From NCBI GenBank assembly GCA_025991245.1, contig BQMJ01000002.1:248001-312000 (forward strand): a stretch of 64,000 bases of DNA. The letters run 5' to 3'. Shown piece by piece: positions 32,165 to 43,086 of the stretch. Within the stretch, counting starts at the first letter, position 1, and every line of letters starts with the position of its first letter. The DNA is from Galdieria partita (taxonomy: Eukaryota > Rhodophyta > Bangiophyceae > Galdieriales > Galdieriaceae). A model generated the notes under the pieces. The model was not told where the DNA came from and did not search any database. It was given only the letters and a program-made list of their open reading frames with translations. A program made the position numbers and the translations under genes.

Positions 32165-33326
32165 ATGAACAGTATTTTGGCTAAAGCAAGAAGAGCAGCG
32201 TTATCTCAAACTCCACGAATAAATAAAGTACAGTTGGAAGGATTGGTAAGCAGCTTGAGTTGTATAACCAGCAAGCTTTTAACAGTCTCAGGTTGTTTTG
32301 AAAATGGTTCGTCATTGTTCTGAAAACTATCCCACTGCAGTAACTGGACAGTTATTGGGTATGGATAACGATCAAGTACTGGAAATTACTAGTTGTTACG
32401 CTTTCCCGCAAGAGGACGACGATGGTTCCGAGAGAGAAAGCAGTCAGTCAAAGTATCAGATGGATATGATGCGCTGTGTGAGAGAAGTCAATATTGATCA
32501 TCAAGTTGTGGGGTGGTACCAAAGTACAGCTAATCAGTTGGGTTCCTTTTTGACCGGTCCTTGGTTGGAAACGCAATTTGCCTATCAGGATAACCTCATC
32601 AACGCTGTCTGTTTGGTATATGATCCCCAAAAGACAACAGATGGCACGTTGGGGTTAAGAGCATATCGATTGAGAGAGTCTTTCCTTGAACTTTTTGGAA
32701 GGGGCGATTTGAGCTCACTAAGTTTACAGCGTCATGAAATAGATAGCCGTAGTATGATCGAAGAACTTCCAGTTACTATCCACAACTCATCTTTAGCAAG
32801 AGTTTTGTTAGAATATCTAGCTCGTCAACCGTATAGAACACCTGGCTTACCGACGAATGCTTTCAAGGAAGACTCCTTTATGCTGGAAGAACAAGAAGAA
32901 TATGAAAGTATGGCGTTTGTGAATCGATTAAGAGTCACCGACTCTTCCAACTATGAGTCAGCATTGCAATATCTTTCCTATGATTTGGATGAATTGGCCA
33001 AGGATCAGAACAAATACACTTTGTTCTTGAGAAACTTTTCTCGCGCAAAAGCATTACAAGCGGATGCTTTGCGTCGAAAGAGATTAGAGAACTTGGCAAG
33101 AGTGGCAAGAGGAGAGGACAAGATTCCCGAGGAGGAAATTTTAGCCAATTTATTATCCAACGAACCACCTAGACTAGAATCCAAGTTGTTAATTCATGAA
33201 ATCGAAGAGTATTCCAAGACACTAGAACAGATTATTGGTGGAAATATTATCAAGCAGTTTGCGAATGGTAGTGTTGAAGTACAAGATCCTCGAGTTTTGT
33301 TTGATACTATTGTCGAGCATAAATAA
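32165..33326 (+). CDS. Translation initiation factor eIF3 subunit H
   Basis: Non-catalytic MPN-domain subunit of eIF3. Exons 32165-32245 and 32292-33326 give 371 residues. VQLEGLVVLKMVRHC crosses the splice site. LEITSCYAFP, YQMDMMRCVREVNIDHQVVG with GWYQST, and YDPQKTTDGTLGLRAYRL match human eIF3h closely, and RNFSRAKALQADALRRKR follows the pattern of the helical C-terminal part. The JAMM zinc motif is not intact, as expected for this subunit. Downstream SSNA1 starts only 77 bases after the stop. Confidence 0.96.
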
Positions 33327-33403
33327 ATTTTGCAATCCAAACGTTATTTATGACGAAGAGACAATCGTTACTCTCCCAATTGTCATTATTGAAGTGGGGA
33401 TCA

Positions 33404-33876
33404 ATGAACGTGTCTGCTAGTCGACCCAAACCATCTCCAAGCTTATCAGCTATACAAGGAGAACTATTAAAAGGTAAAATAACACAACTTTCACACATGT
33501 TTACAAAGAATTTTTGAAGGACTTGAGTCGTTGAAAGAGAAGAAGAGAATTGTTAGTCAAGATATTCATCAACTAGAAAACGAAAGGAGTCAACTTATCG
33601 ACCAAGTTAATCGTCTGAAACTTAGAATTCAACAGTTGGAGGATACATTACAAAAGAAACTGCATTCCAAGAAAGAATATGACAAGACAATTGAAGAGGC
33701 TGAAAGTGCATATCAAAAGGTATGAAGAAAGGAACAATATGCCCTTTATGATACTCAATATGCCATCGGACTGTTAGATAATTGAGAGTTCAGAAACCTT
33801 ACTGAAAGTTGTATTGCGCGAGAAACAAGCGTTAGATAACGAATATCGAGTTTCTGGAAATATTTCTTCTATTTAA
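33404..33876 (+). CDS. SSNA1/DIP13-like coiled-coil microtubule protein
   Basis: Three exons (33404-33473, 33520-33719, 33778-33876) encode a 122-residue, nearly fully coiled-coil protein, close to human SSNA1 (119 residues). Diagnostic blocks are KKEYDKTIEEAESAYQKI with IESSETLLKVV (human RNEFDRTIAETEAAYLKI, LESSQTLLSVL) and the preceding heptad region ENERSQLIDQVNRLKLRI. In animals and Chlamydomonas the family self-assembles on microtubules at centrioles, basal bodies and the midbody. No flagella are known in red algae, so the role here must be another one. Phases of all three exons fit and introns are 46 and 58 bases. Confidence 0.88.
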
Positions 33877-33921
33877 GAATATTGTTGTGCTCCTTCATGC
33901 TTTCAACTATTTCAACATCCA

Positions 33922-35217
33922 TTATCCAGAATTCACATCAGGTTCACTTTTTGAAGACACACTGTCAAAACTTTGCATCAAACCATCAAAAACCAAAAAG
34001 AATACTCCCGAATTGGCAGCTTCCCAAGCAACCTTTGGTAATATTCCCCGAAACAAGCCATTCACTCCTTCTTGTTGATATATCAATTGTAAGGTTTGGC
34101 TCACATTCGTGTATTTGGACGGATGTGTTACTAGTCTCGTGTATACGACATCGAAAGGAGTCGTCAATGCTCCAACTAAACCTCCTGCAACAGCACCCAA
34201 CAACCACATTTCTTCATTCTGTAAGCGTTCCTTCTTCTTCATTCTTAAATATATGTCTTTCAGTGTTTCAAATGATGCAAATTCCAAAGCATCAAAAGGC
34301 AAATTTCGTAGCAAGTTACTACGAGCACCCTGATACAGTCCTCGAACTCCATTTTCGGATACCAAAATGGTTCGAAACGCTTCTCCTACAGAGCGATACA
34401 TTCCTGCTTGAAGCCTACTTTTTATGAGTTCAGTTGGTGCTTCCATAAGAGAAGCAAGAGTAGTCCCTATTGCTCCCGCTACTAAACTTGTTATGGGTCG
34501 TATTGTTTGATGAACGCCAGAAGGAAACAGTCGAAGAAGACTTCTTTTCAAGTTATGATACACTATGGCAAAAATAGCTGCTGTGGGTACAACAGCTAAC
34601 ACAGATTGCCCAATACCCCTATACAAGTTGCTGATATAATTCCCACTGATCAAACGTGAGATTCCCTGAGACCCAAGATGCCGGCCAGTTGCTGAAGAAA
34701 ACACATGCCACTGTGCAAACTCCAAAGACTGTTTCGAATATGATTGAATTCGCACTTTCAAAGTATCCAAAGGGTACAATACTACTTCTGCTGTAGCTTC
34801 TGCAGCTGCTCCCGCGATAGCTTCTTTCAAAACCCTGTTAGAGTTGGATAGTCCTCTAAAAGCTGCGTAACCTATTCTATGGAACAGACGAAGAGGCAAT
34901 ATGAAAAACTTTAAAGTGTTTGATAACAAAACTCGAAAGGCGGCGAAACGTGTATGACCAAGTTCTCGTCGGGTAAACCCATATTTCAAAAGGTTTCTGA
35001 GCTTCCTTGAATTCCACCCTTCTTCACTGTTGGTATATTCTACTTTCCACTCCCCTTCAGCCGTATTGTCCAACTTCCAACGGTGGAGTTGCAATCTTAC
35101 TGGAGCAACGTGCGTCCTATGGAGACGCGTTATATTTGAAAGAAACGGTGGAACATAAGAAGAAACTGGAAAAACTGTAAGAGAACCGCAGTTGCTACAC
35201 AGCGTTGTTCCTTTCAT
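33922..35217 (-). CDS. Mitochondrial carrier family (SLC25) transporter
   Basis: Inner-membrane carrier with three repeats. Signature PX[DE]XX[KR] motifs are visible as PLDTLKVR, APTELIKSR and PFDVVYTR. A long N-terminal extension (MKGTTLCSN, then LHRTHVAPVRLQLHRWK) looks like an organelle presequence, and the layout resembles the S-adenosylmethionine-carrier-like branch of plants, though substrate is not determined. The Met at 35217 gives 431 residues. An upstream in-frame Met at 35397 gives 491 but would overlap the divergent SDR gene by 150 bases. The 3' end lies 45 bases from SSNA1. Confidence 0.88.
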   Translation of the reverse strand: MKGTTLCSNCGSLTVFPVSSYVPPFLSNITRLHRTHVAPVRLQLHRWKLDNTAEGEWKVEYTNSEEGWNSRKLRNLLKYGFTRRELGHTRFAAFRVLLSNTLKFFILPLRLFHRIGYAAFRGLSNSNRVLKEAIAGAAAEATAEVVLYPLDTLKVRIQSYSKQSLEFAQWHVFSSATGRHLGSQGISRLISGNYISNLYRGIGQSVLAVVPTAAIFAIVYHNLKRSLLRLFPSGVHQTIRPITSLVAGAIGTTLASLMEAPTELIKSRLQAGMYRSVGEAFRTILVSENGVRGLYQGARSNLLRNLPFDALEFASFETLKDIYLRMKKKERLQNEEMWLLGAVAGGLVGALTTPFDVVYTRLVTHPSKYTNVSQTLQLIYQQEGVNGLFRGILPKVAWEAANSGVFFLVFDGLMQSFDSVSSKSEPDVNSG

Positions 35218-35247
35218 AGAGGAAACAGTCACGAAGGACGACCCGTC

Positions 35248-36175
35248 ATGATCCAAAGCATCATGTTCGCATTCCTTGCTTTTGGTGGATTGACGGCAAG
35301 TCGTTGGTCCGCGTTTCCACTTGGCGGCTTTTATCCTTTTGCTAGTTTGTCCAAGTATTGTGTTGGAAAGACTCTGGTGAACTTTCGAAAGTGTCATTTT
35401 TCATTGTTTGCTGGTCACTCAGTTATTGGTTTTCCTATGAGTACTATGAATGCAGGTTCTCCTCGAGTTGCAGTGGTAACTGGAGCCAACAAAGGTATTG
35501 GTTATGCCATAGTGAAACAGCTAGCCAATCCCAATTTGGGTTTAACTGTGGTATTGACTAGCCGTGATGAAGAAAGAGGCAAACAAGCGGTTGCAGCTTT
35601 AGCAGCGGAAGGACTGGACGTTTTATATCACCAACTTGACATCACCAAAGAGTCTAGTATCGACACGTTGGCTGATTGGTTGAAAGATCGTTTCCAAGGT
35701 TTGGATATATTAGTCAATAATGCGGGTATGGCATATCGTGGAGATGCATTTAGTTATGAAGTTGCTAGAGATACAGTGGGGTGCAACTACTTTGGAACTC
35801 TACATGTGATCGAAAAGTTATCTCCTTTGCTACGTGAAGGTGCCCGTATAGTGAACGTTTCTAGTAGAGCTGGAAAGTTTTCTCGTCTATCCCCGAAATT
35901 ACGAGAAGCCATGTTCCGCCGTGATTTAACTATTCCAGAGTTATCAGCTTTGATGAACGATTTTATACAGAGTGTGAAAGAAGGTAATTGGGAACAGAAA
36001 GGCTGGCCCAAACAAACCTGTAAGTATTGCGTGTCTTTTTTTACCAACAAGTATGATGTTTGAATGTTATGTTTTGAATAGATGCTGTAAGTAAAATGGG
36101 TGTGACTATAATGACTCGTATTTTGGCTCGAGAAGAGAAGCGTCCGAATATATTGTATAACGCATGTTGTCCAGG

Positions 36176-36209
<34 letters not shown>

Positions 36210-36392
36210 AAGGTAACTAAGAGTATTTCTTATATAGGTTATGTGAGGACGGATATGACCAATCCATCTGCACCTTTGTCACCTGAACAAGGCGCGAAGA
36301 CTCCTGTTTATTTAGCACTATTACCAGAAGGTGGTGCGAGTGGCGGTTTCTTTGCAGATGGACGACAATGGAACATCATGGAAGATTTGTAG
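35248..36392 (+). CDS. Short-chain dehydrogenase/reductase, carbonyl-reductase-like
   Basis: Three exons (35248-36019, 36082-36174, 36238-36392) yield 339 residues. The Rossmann signature TGANKGIG, NNAG, the SSRAG strand and the catalytic YAVSK, completed across the first splice site, are all present; CPGYVRTDMT follows. These match the CBR1-type classical SDRs, NADPH-dependent carbonyl reductases. The first 70 residues (MIQSIMFAFLAFGG...) are hydrophobic with basic and Ser residues and may be an organelle transit peptide. A cytosolic form could start at MSTMNAGSPR. The second intron consists largely of a TA microsatellite. Confidence 0.9.
36179..36206. repeat. (TA)14 microsatellite inside an SDR intron
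   Basis: Fourteen TA units make up nearly half of the 63-base second intron (36175-36237) of the SDR gene, between its GTAATA donor and TATAG acceptor. Confidence 0.95.
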
Positions 36393-37180
36393 TCGTTGGA
36401 ATAAGAAATATCATGTATTATCGAGAGAGCGTGTCTTCTTTACGTTTTTCAAAAATAGTGATGCTACTCGTCCATTTCGTCGCCATTTTGCAAGTTGAGA
36501 GATATCGTTTTCCAAATGGTTATCGAATAAATTCCTATTGTGAGTGAAAGAAATCGTTTGACTATCTCGAGTTGGAAGGGTTCCATAGACATGTTCACCA
36601 AAGCTCCTATGCTTATATGTAATCTTCATCCTTTCGATTACTGCTCAAGGCAAACTGAATACTGTGCATAAAGAACGACCAGTTGGTTTCAATATCCATT
36701 CATTAAAGGTCGATTGAGCCAACTCCTTAAACTCGTTTGAAGGCCATACCCCTCGAGAAGCAGAAGCATGAAACATTCTTCAAACTTGATTGCAAATGAT
36801 GCATTCCATGTGGATGCTATTCCAACAAGTCCTACAACACAACTCTTGATACTCTCTTTCAGTTTTCATATCAATTACTAATCTGTAGAAAAGGTAGCTA
36901 CTTGTCAACCTTGAGAGTATCTGAAATCTTCGGAGTTGATCAGTTTCGTAAAATATGTCTCAGCATTTGTCAACAGAGTTTTACAGTACTCATCATTTAA
37001 AACTTCATACAAATGCTCAATCTATCAACAGGTAAGTTTCAAACCTTTCTTAGTATTGTTTGTTGAAATACATGATAGCGAAATTCTTCTGCTTACAAAT
37101 AAATGGCGCCAAATGGTTGCATTTTTCTCAAGTCAAGTCTTCTTATTCTCCATTTTTTGGAATTTTTCCTTTTGGCTAGA
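36393..37180. other. Intergenic region upstream of the MLH3-like gene
   Basis: 788 bases without a convincing gene. Short frames on both strands lack motifs. It contains an E2F-like site at 37104-37113 just before the MLH3-like start. A 5' non-coding exon of that gene could lie here. Confidence 0.4.
37104..37113 (-). promoter_or_regulatory. E2F-like site upstream of the MLH3-like gene
   Basis: TTTGGCGCCA on the minus strand matches the E2F consensus TTTSGCGC. It lies 68 bases before the presumed ATG. Red algae have an E2F/RBR pathway, so S-phase control of a repair gene is plausible but unproven. Confidence 0.4.
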
Positions 37181-39265
37181 ATGGCTGTCCAAAACCTTTT
37201 AAGTGAAGATACAGTTCATCTTTTATGTGCCTCGTTGGAAGTTCATAGACCGTCTATAATTCTCGAAAAGGTGTGAACTTTTCATTGAATAATTTGATTT
37301 TCAAATTGTGTTTCAGTTACTCTATTGTAGTCTTCAGTCAAATGCTGCTTGGATTCGTGTGACTATCCAACCTGCAAACTTCGGTCTAGTGCTAGAAGAC
37401 GATGGAATGGGAATTTCTCTACATGAACTAGAAAGTCTTCAGGCTTTTTCTCTAAAGGAGTTGTCGGCATTGCTGGTTGAGAATCGGCTATCGGAAAACA
37501 TGATAAGCGTCTTGACACTTTTTAGTAGAATATGCGACGCCACTATAACCAGCAGAACACGGAATCAAGACAAGTCATATTACGTGAAGATAAAAAAAGG
37601 CCAGGTATGCAAATACTATCCATTGACTGTCTGCCTTCCATTTTATAGGTCACTGAAACGAAAACATTCCTTCACTTTCATCGTTATGGAAACAAAGTAG
37701 GCAATCCATATCTGCTTTACACAGTCCACGTAATTATGAAAACTTAGATTGAATTAACGAATCTTTTCTATTCCTTGCCCGTAAGACAGCAATGGCTACA
37801 AAGGAATCGAAAGCAACTATATCACATGGTGCACGGAACTATTCTAAAGTTTGCTGCAATGTTTCCTCAATGCGATTTTGAACTACACACACAAGAAACT
37901 TCAACTTCTGGAGCTATGTTGAGGATTTTTCGAAAAATTGGTGGCTGGAAATCAAGACTTAAGGAGATATGGGGAACAGAAATAACAAGTCATCTGGTAT
38001 CTTTACAACAAGAAAAATCCAATGAAAACGACAGATGGAAAGTAGAGGGTTTATTCTCTATTCAGAGAACGACACGGTTGTCCAGAGAGTTTTCTCAAAT
38101 ACTTTTCTTAAACGATAGACCTTGCCATCTCAATTTGCAGAAACAAGTATCCAATATCTTAATCAAGATATCGGAAGAAAGGTTGCAAATTGCCACCAAA
38201 AGTGATCGAACTCAACCAGGGGAGCCTCCGTTCTATATCCATCTTTATGTCACGAGAGAAAAGGTCTACAGCGATCTTTCTGAACACCTGGAGACAGAAA
38301 TTCTTCAAGTGCTTCAAGAGGCTTTCCACGACAGTCTGTTGCACAAAAAATCTTCTCAAGATACTACTCTCAACAAGCAACAAGGTTTTTCGAATAGAAA
38401 AGTGACTGCGAATTGTCAAGTGGATAGAAACTTTGAACTCTTACCGAAGACACTTTATTCTTCATGGCTAACAACCACCAAGTTTCCAAAAACATCTGAA
38501 ATAGTCGTTCCAAAGACGGTATCTGAAATGATGAAAAATTTACAAGAGCTAATATCCTCTCCTCCCGTTTATTCCCCCATTGGAAGAGGAGCATTGAAAC
38601 TAACCATTTCGCAAGTTTCAAGTCATATTTCTACAACTATTTCTAGAGAGACATTCAACAAATTGGTGTTGAAGGGAGTCTGGAACAGAAGCTTTCTACT
38701 ATTTTGGGCGGAAAAAACACTCTATGCTATGGATCAGCATGCAGCGGATGAGCGAGTTCAATATGAGAATTTACAGTATCAGTTACTCGATCTTGTAAAC
38801 AATAGCTCAATACCAACCATAGCTTTAAATGCAACGGTATCAAAAATGTATCTTCAACTCAGTGTGGAGGAATATGAATGTGCGTATAAGTACACGGATG
38901 TATTACTTAAATGGGGTTGGAGACTATCATTTGAAACCAAATCATTATACGACAAAGTTCCACAAATTGAAATACTGGAAACACCTTTTCTTCCAGAAAT
39001 AATGACGATCCATGCTGATGTTCTGCGTGAACAAATACAGTCCATAGTTATAACCAAAACTCCCGACGTCATCTTTCAACAAATTCCACAAGCAATCCTA
39101 CAAGAACTAGCAACTAAAGCCTGTCGGAAAGCGATAAAGTTTGGAGATTTCTTGACAAATCAACGGATCAATCAACTACTTCAACAACTAAAAGAGTGCA
39201 AATATCCATTTCAATGTGCTCACGGTCGTCCTAGTATAGTACCACTGTTTCGGATATCCAATTGA
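37181..39265 (+). CDS. MutL homolog, MLH3-like
   Basis: Mismatch-repair or crossover factor. Four exons (37181-37270, 37317-37604, 37649-37696, 37748-39265) give 647 residues. The C-terminal half has the metal-binding endonuclease motif DQHAADERVQYE (the DQHA-X2-E-X4-E form), ACRKAIKFGD and CKYPFQCAHGRPSIVPL, as in MLH3 and PMS2. LTNLFYSLPVRQQW marks the MutL N-terminal region and EDDGMGIS the G1 box. The GHKL N-box is degenerate (LEKLLYCSLQS where ELVLNSIDA is expected), and the GFRGEAL motif is replaced by NRLSENM with a short lid. A first exon upstream of 37181 cannot be excluded. Confidence 0.86.
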
Positions 39266-39340
39266 GGACTCTTACCACCTGATGAAGAATCTTTCTGGAA
39301 CAAAGAATATTGTCTTCCAGAAAATACAACTCTATAATAC

Positions 39341-40803
39341 TCAACGACGCGTTGTTGACCTTCTCTTGCGTCTACTTAAATGAGTCTTAGACTTATTATC
39401 ACATGCGTCTCTTTTGCCTGTAGTTTTCTTCTTTTGTTGCGAATCGGTAACAGTAGTAATGGCTGCTTCTACTGATCTTTCCCCCTCTTCGTCTATATCT
39501 TTTGCGTCACTGGTGAATTCCTTACTTGCAACCTCGGAAATTGCTTCAGTAGAGTCATAGCCTAGGCACCGAAGTCAATACTGCCTGGAAAACCTTATTC
39601 AGAAACTCACCTTTACCTTCCATTTTCACTTCAGCCTGTGTTATATCATCAGACTTGTTCCCTTGATGCTCTGAAGTGTTCACAGTAGTTTCTAACTCTC
39701 GTTCGTCAGTTGTTTTATGGGAGACGTTAGCCTCTAGAGAGTTCGAAGGAGCATTCTTCTCAACTTCATCCGCTGTCGATTTCATATTGGACGCTTTGGA
39801 AGGTTTCGACTCATCACCGCTAATGTTGTTCCTCCTTCTGGTTTTTCTGTTCGGTTCCATAATCAACTCACCTTCTCTCTTTTCGGAGAAAGGCACCTCA
39901 TTGCTCTCCTTTCTATCACTTTCGTCTAGTAATTGTTCTATCGGAGACCAATCCTCCAAGATAGGTTCCATCAATTTCTTGATCCGTTTCTTCAATTCCT
40001 TTGCAAGTTCATAAACTTTAGAATTCTTGGCGTTGTAGTGAAAAGCATTTTCACAAATAAGAAGCAAGTCCTGTAAAAAGTCTTGCGGACTCTTATAAAC
40101 TCCTTTGTCTAACTTCTTCCGCATAGTACTTAGATCCATAGGATGGGTGATTATTTCGTAGTAATTGGGCGCGTCTGCAGCAGAAACAGGCTCCCTGAAA
40201 AAAAAAGATATTTTATCCTTTGTCAGAGTTGTTAGAGTTTGGCGCAAGCGAGGATATAGAGTTTTCTCTAGAGGGAAGTTCAAATATGTTCAAGTTCAAA
40301 CTTTTTAAGCTTACCGTAGTCAATTTGGTATCTGCTGTGTGTTGTTACAACTTCATTTGTACTTCGAGTTCGCTGTCTCCTAGGAGAAACTAGTATATTG
40401 TAAGAGTGTCAAGCAAAGGCACTTTCCATTCCAACTCACCTTGCTCCTTTGCCTCGGATTGTAAATTTCTCTCCTCTGTCCCTTGTGTCAATAAGCTACG
40501 GAAAAGCTCGACACCTTCCTTGTGTTCCTCGTTCATCAGAGCTTCTGGTACACTCTCTAAACCCAAAGAACCCAGTGCAAACGGAATCGAAGGCTTTTCC
40601 TTGCTTTCCAACGCTGTCAAAACTGCTCCTAGCTTATCGTCCCACTTTCCTTGTTTCACCGCTTCTGCTGCTTCTTCCAACACTTTCACTGCTTCGTCCA
40701 TCGCTTCCGCGAGTCTTTGATGTCGTTCTTTATCCAGTTGTCTATTTTTAATATGTTCCGCTGTGTTTGTTTTATTGATTGTCGAGTTGGACATATTTTC
40801 CAA
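39341..40803 (-). CDS. Bromodomain protein
   Basis: Acetyl-lysine reader. Four exons (40440-40803, 40315-40389, 39611-40267, 39341-39561) make 438 residues. The bromodomain spans about residues 147-245: the first helix is LYPRLRQTLTTLTKDK, then FREPVSAADAPNYYEII and HPMDLSTMRKKL, and the acetyl-lysine Asn lies in CENAFHYN. The N-terminal 145 residues are helical and acidic and end in a basic stretch (SPRRQRTRS). The C-terminus is disordered and highly charged, ending RRKRRSTTRR. The nearest known relatives by motif are BRD7/BRD9/ATAD2-type bromodomains, with no other domain visible. It runs divergently from the ARID/PHD gene, 281 bases apart. Confidence 0.88.
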
Positions 40804-41084
40804 ACGATTTCGTTGGGAATGTCCACCACAAACAACTCATCAAAATGGACAAAACTTGTTTGAAAATGGACGCAAGTCATATCAACTTGAGGAAGCTTAG
40901 TGATTTCAAAGTATATTGAATCTTCAGAGTGTAGCCCTGGTGGGATTTTGCACGTTGGGAGAAGAGCGTCATCATCGATGAAAGAATTGTTTCTTTCGCA
41001 GCAGGTGGTTGGAGCATTTTAAGTGGCGTGTTGCAGTTTTTGGTGCTATCTTAGTGTTGAGTTGGTGTTTGCTTTCCAAATAAT

Positions 41085-43064
41085 ATGTTGTTGTGTTCCA
41101 AACTATTAAAATATCACGGACCCTCCGGCGACCAACAGAAGGACTTTTTACACGATATCATTGCTTATTATGTAGAACTTGGCAATCCTTGGCCACCTTA
41201 TCAACACTCTCAGATACCCTCCCATATTGGCCCAATACCTATTGAAAACTTGTTGGTAGACTTATTTCGACAAGTCTATCTTGTGAGAGGTGGATATATG
41301 GTAAGTATCTGAAACTCATGATAGACTAGCCTATCATGTGTCGGTTAGTCGTCTTACTCATTTTCCTTGTATAATAGATGGTCTGTCGCAATCAGTCTTG
41401 GCAACAAGTCCAACAAACACTTTGTCTTTCCAAAAGCTCAACATCCAACACTGTGTTTTTGGAAACCATCTATCGAGTCATTTTATTACCTTATGAAAGA
41501 GAAAGACGACGTTTGGAAACCGGTGAAGCCAGACAACGTCAAGATATAACAAACCCTCATGACTGGATTGGTTGGAGTATCAAACTGCAACTCATAGTAC
41601 ATGACTTGAGTGGGTCCAATGGGATATGGTTATGGGGAACTGTGATAGCTTTTCGAGCAACGCTTCAAGAACATATCATTTTATTGGATATAGGTAGATG
41701 GATATCTGTACACCTGGATGACGTTGTTGTAGAACTGGGCACATTAGACCAATCGCTATCTAATGCCTTATCTCTTATTCAAGTGTCACAAGTTGATGAG
41801 ATGAACCACAACGCATCCTCCTCCTATGGAATGCTTTTCCTAGAAAGCAATGGCCCGCTGAACGCACCCTCCAGTAAATTGCCCCTTGCTCCATGGGCGT
41901 TGATGAGCAATGAAGTATTTACTGGCGTTGCTTCTCCCGTAGAAGATCACTTATTTATAGAATATGATTCATCTCCTCAAATGTATCACTTTGAGACAGG
42001 TAGAAAACTTTCAGATTTGGCACGTTCTTGGACAGAACCATGTAGAAAACGATGTGTAAAGGACGCATCTCCTGTCATAAGCAAGTATAGTATGGGTGGC
42101 AATTGTATTTTGTTTTTGATAACAGCTGAAAATTTCTTTTCGTATAGATATGCTTGTCATTCGTTGTGTATGTGGTTGTCATGTGGATAATGGAGATATG
42201 ATTTGTTGCTCACAATGTCGAGTGTGGTCACATAAACGATGTGTGGGTTGGGAAAATATCACGAATGAAGATACATTGCATTCTTTTCGCTGCTTTTTAT
42301 GTGATTCTTTGGTTGTCCCACAAAGCAAACTGGTTCAATCCATTATTCAAGCAGTTGAAGGAGTTCGTAAGCAGTCCAAATGGTCAGATATTCAAGAACG
42401 CATTCAACAAGGAGACTTTTGGGACCAACAATATGAGGATTCCTCTTCTCATTCATCCACTGAAAAGAATCAGTCTCTTTCGGAAGAAAATGCTCATCCT
42501 CATTCTTCCACTATCCAAGGTTGGAGGTCTACCAAGCGACTGAAGAACAATGTACGAGAAATAGCGAAAGGTCACAAACGGGCAAGAATCCAAGCTCCAC
42601 CGTTTGTGCGTAAAGAAGATGAAGAAAAACAGTTTTATAAAGCATTTTTGCATTTTTGGAAGGTGAAAGGGAAACCTGTGCAGAAGATTCCCATGTTCCG
42701 TGGGAAACCATTTGACTTTTATGCTCTATATGTAGGAGTTCGTGATCGTGGAGGAGAAGACGCCGTAATTGATAACAAGCAATGGCCTGAAATTTGGAAA
42801 ACAATGAACAACTATTACAAAGAATCAACCGATCATTCCTTCCAGTTGCGGAGATATTACGAGATGTATTTGAAGGACTTTGCCAATTGGGAAAAGAAAC
42901 CAAAAGAAGAAAAGAAAGAAAATTCTATACACAGCAATCATGAACTGAACAAATCCCCCAATGACAAACAAACTTCATCCACAGAAGGAGGTTCATTAGA
43001 CAACTCCATGGATGCCCGTTATCCAAAAGTGCGCATCGTTTATTCTAAATCCGATGACTCTTAA
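41085..43064 (+). CDS. ARID-PHD-ARID chromatin protein
   Basis: Three exons (41085-41300, 41378-42089, 42148-43064) encode 614 residues. Residues about 15-105 form an ARID-like DNA-binding region (ENLLVDLFRQVYLVRGGYM, W..V.. then YERERR). A beta-rich middle at about 130-185 (GIWLWGTVIAFRATLQEHI) looks Tudor-like. A PHD finger (CVCGCHVDNGDMICCSQC, WSHKRCVGW, FRCFLCD) lies at about 315-360, and a second ARID at about 460-555 (KQFYKAFLHFWKVKGKP, FYALYVGVRDRGGEDAV, RRYYEMYLKDF). Two ARIDs around one PHD is not a combination I know from plants, fungi or animals. The intron 1 length (77) is the longest in the gene. Confidence 0.85.
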
Positions 43065-43086
43065 CTATGTAAATGTCTTATTTTGT

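Noticed and set aside
35218-35397. Longer mitochondrial carrier starting at 35397
   Set aside because: It would overlap the divergent SDR coding region by 150 bases; the Met at 35217 already gives a plausible presequence.
40268-40283. Separate bromodomain gene beginning at Met 40283
   Set aside because: Exons upstream join in phase through CTAG/AGAAAAC and keep the first bromodomain helix; one longer gene fits better.
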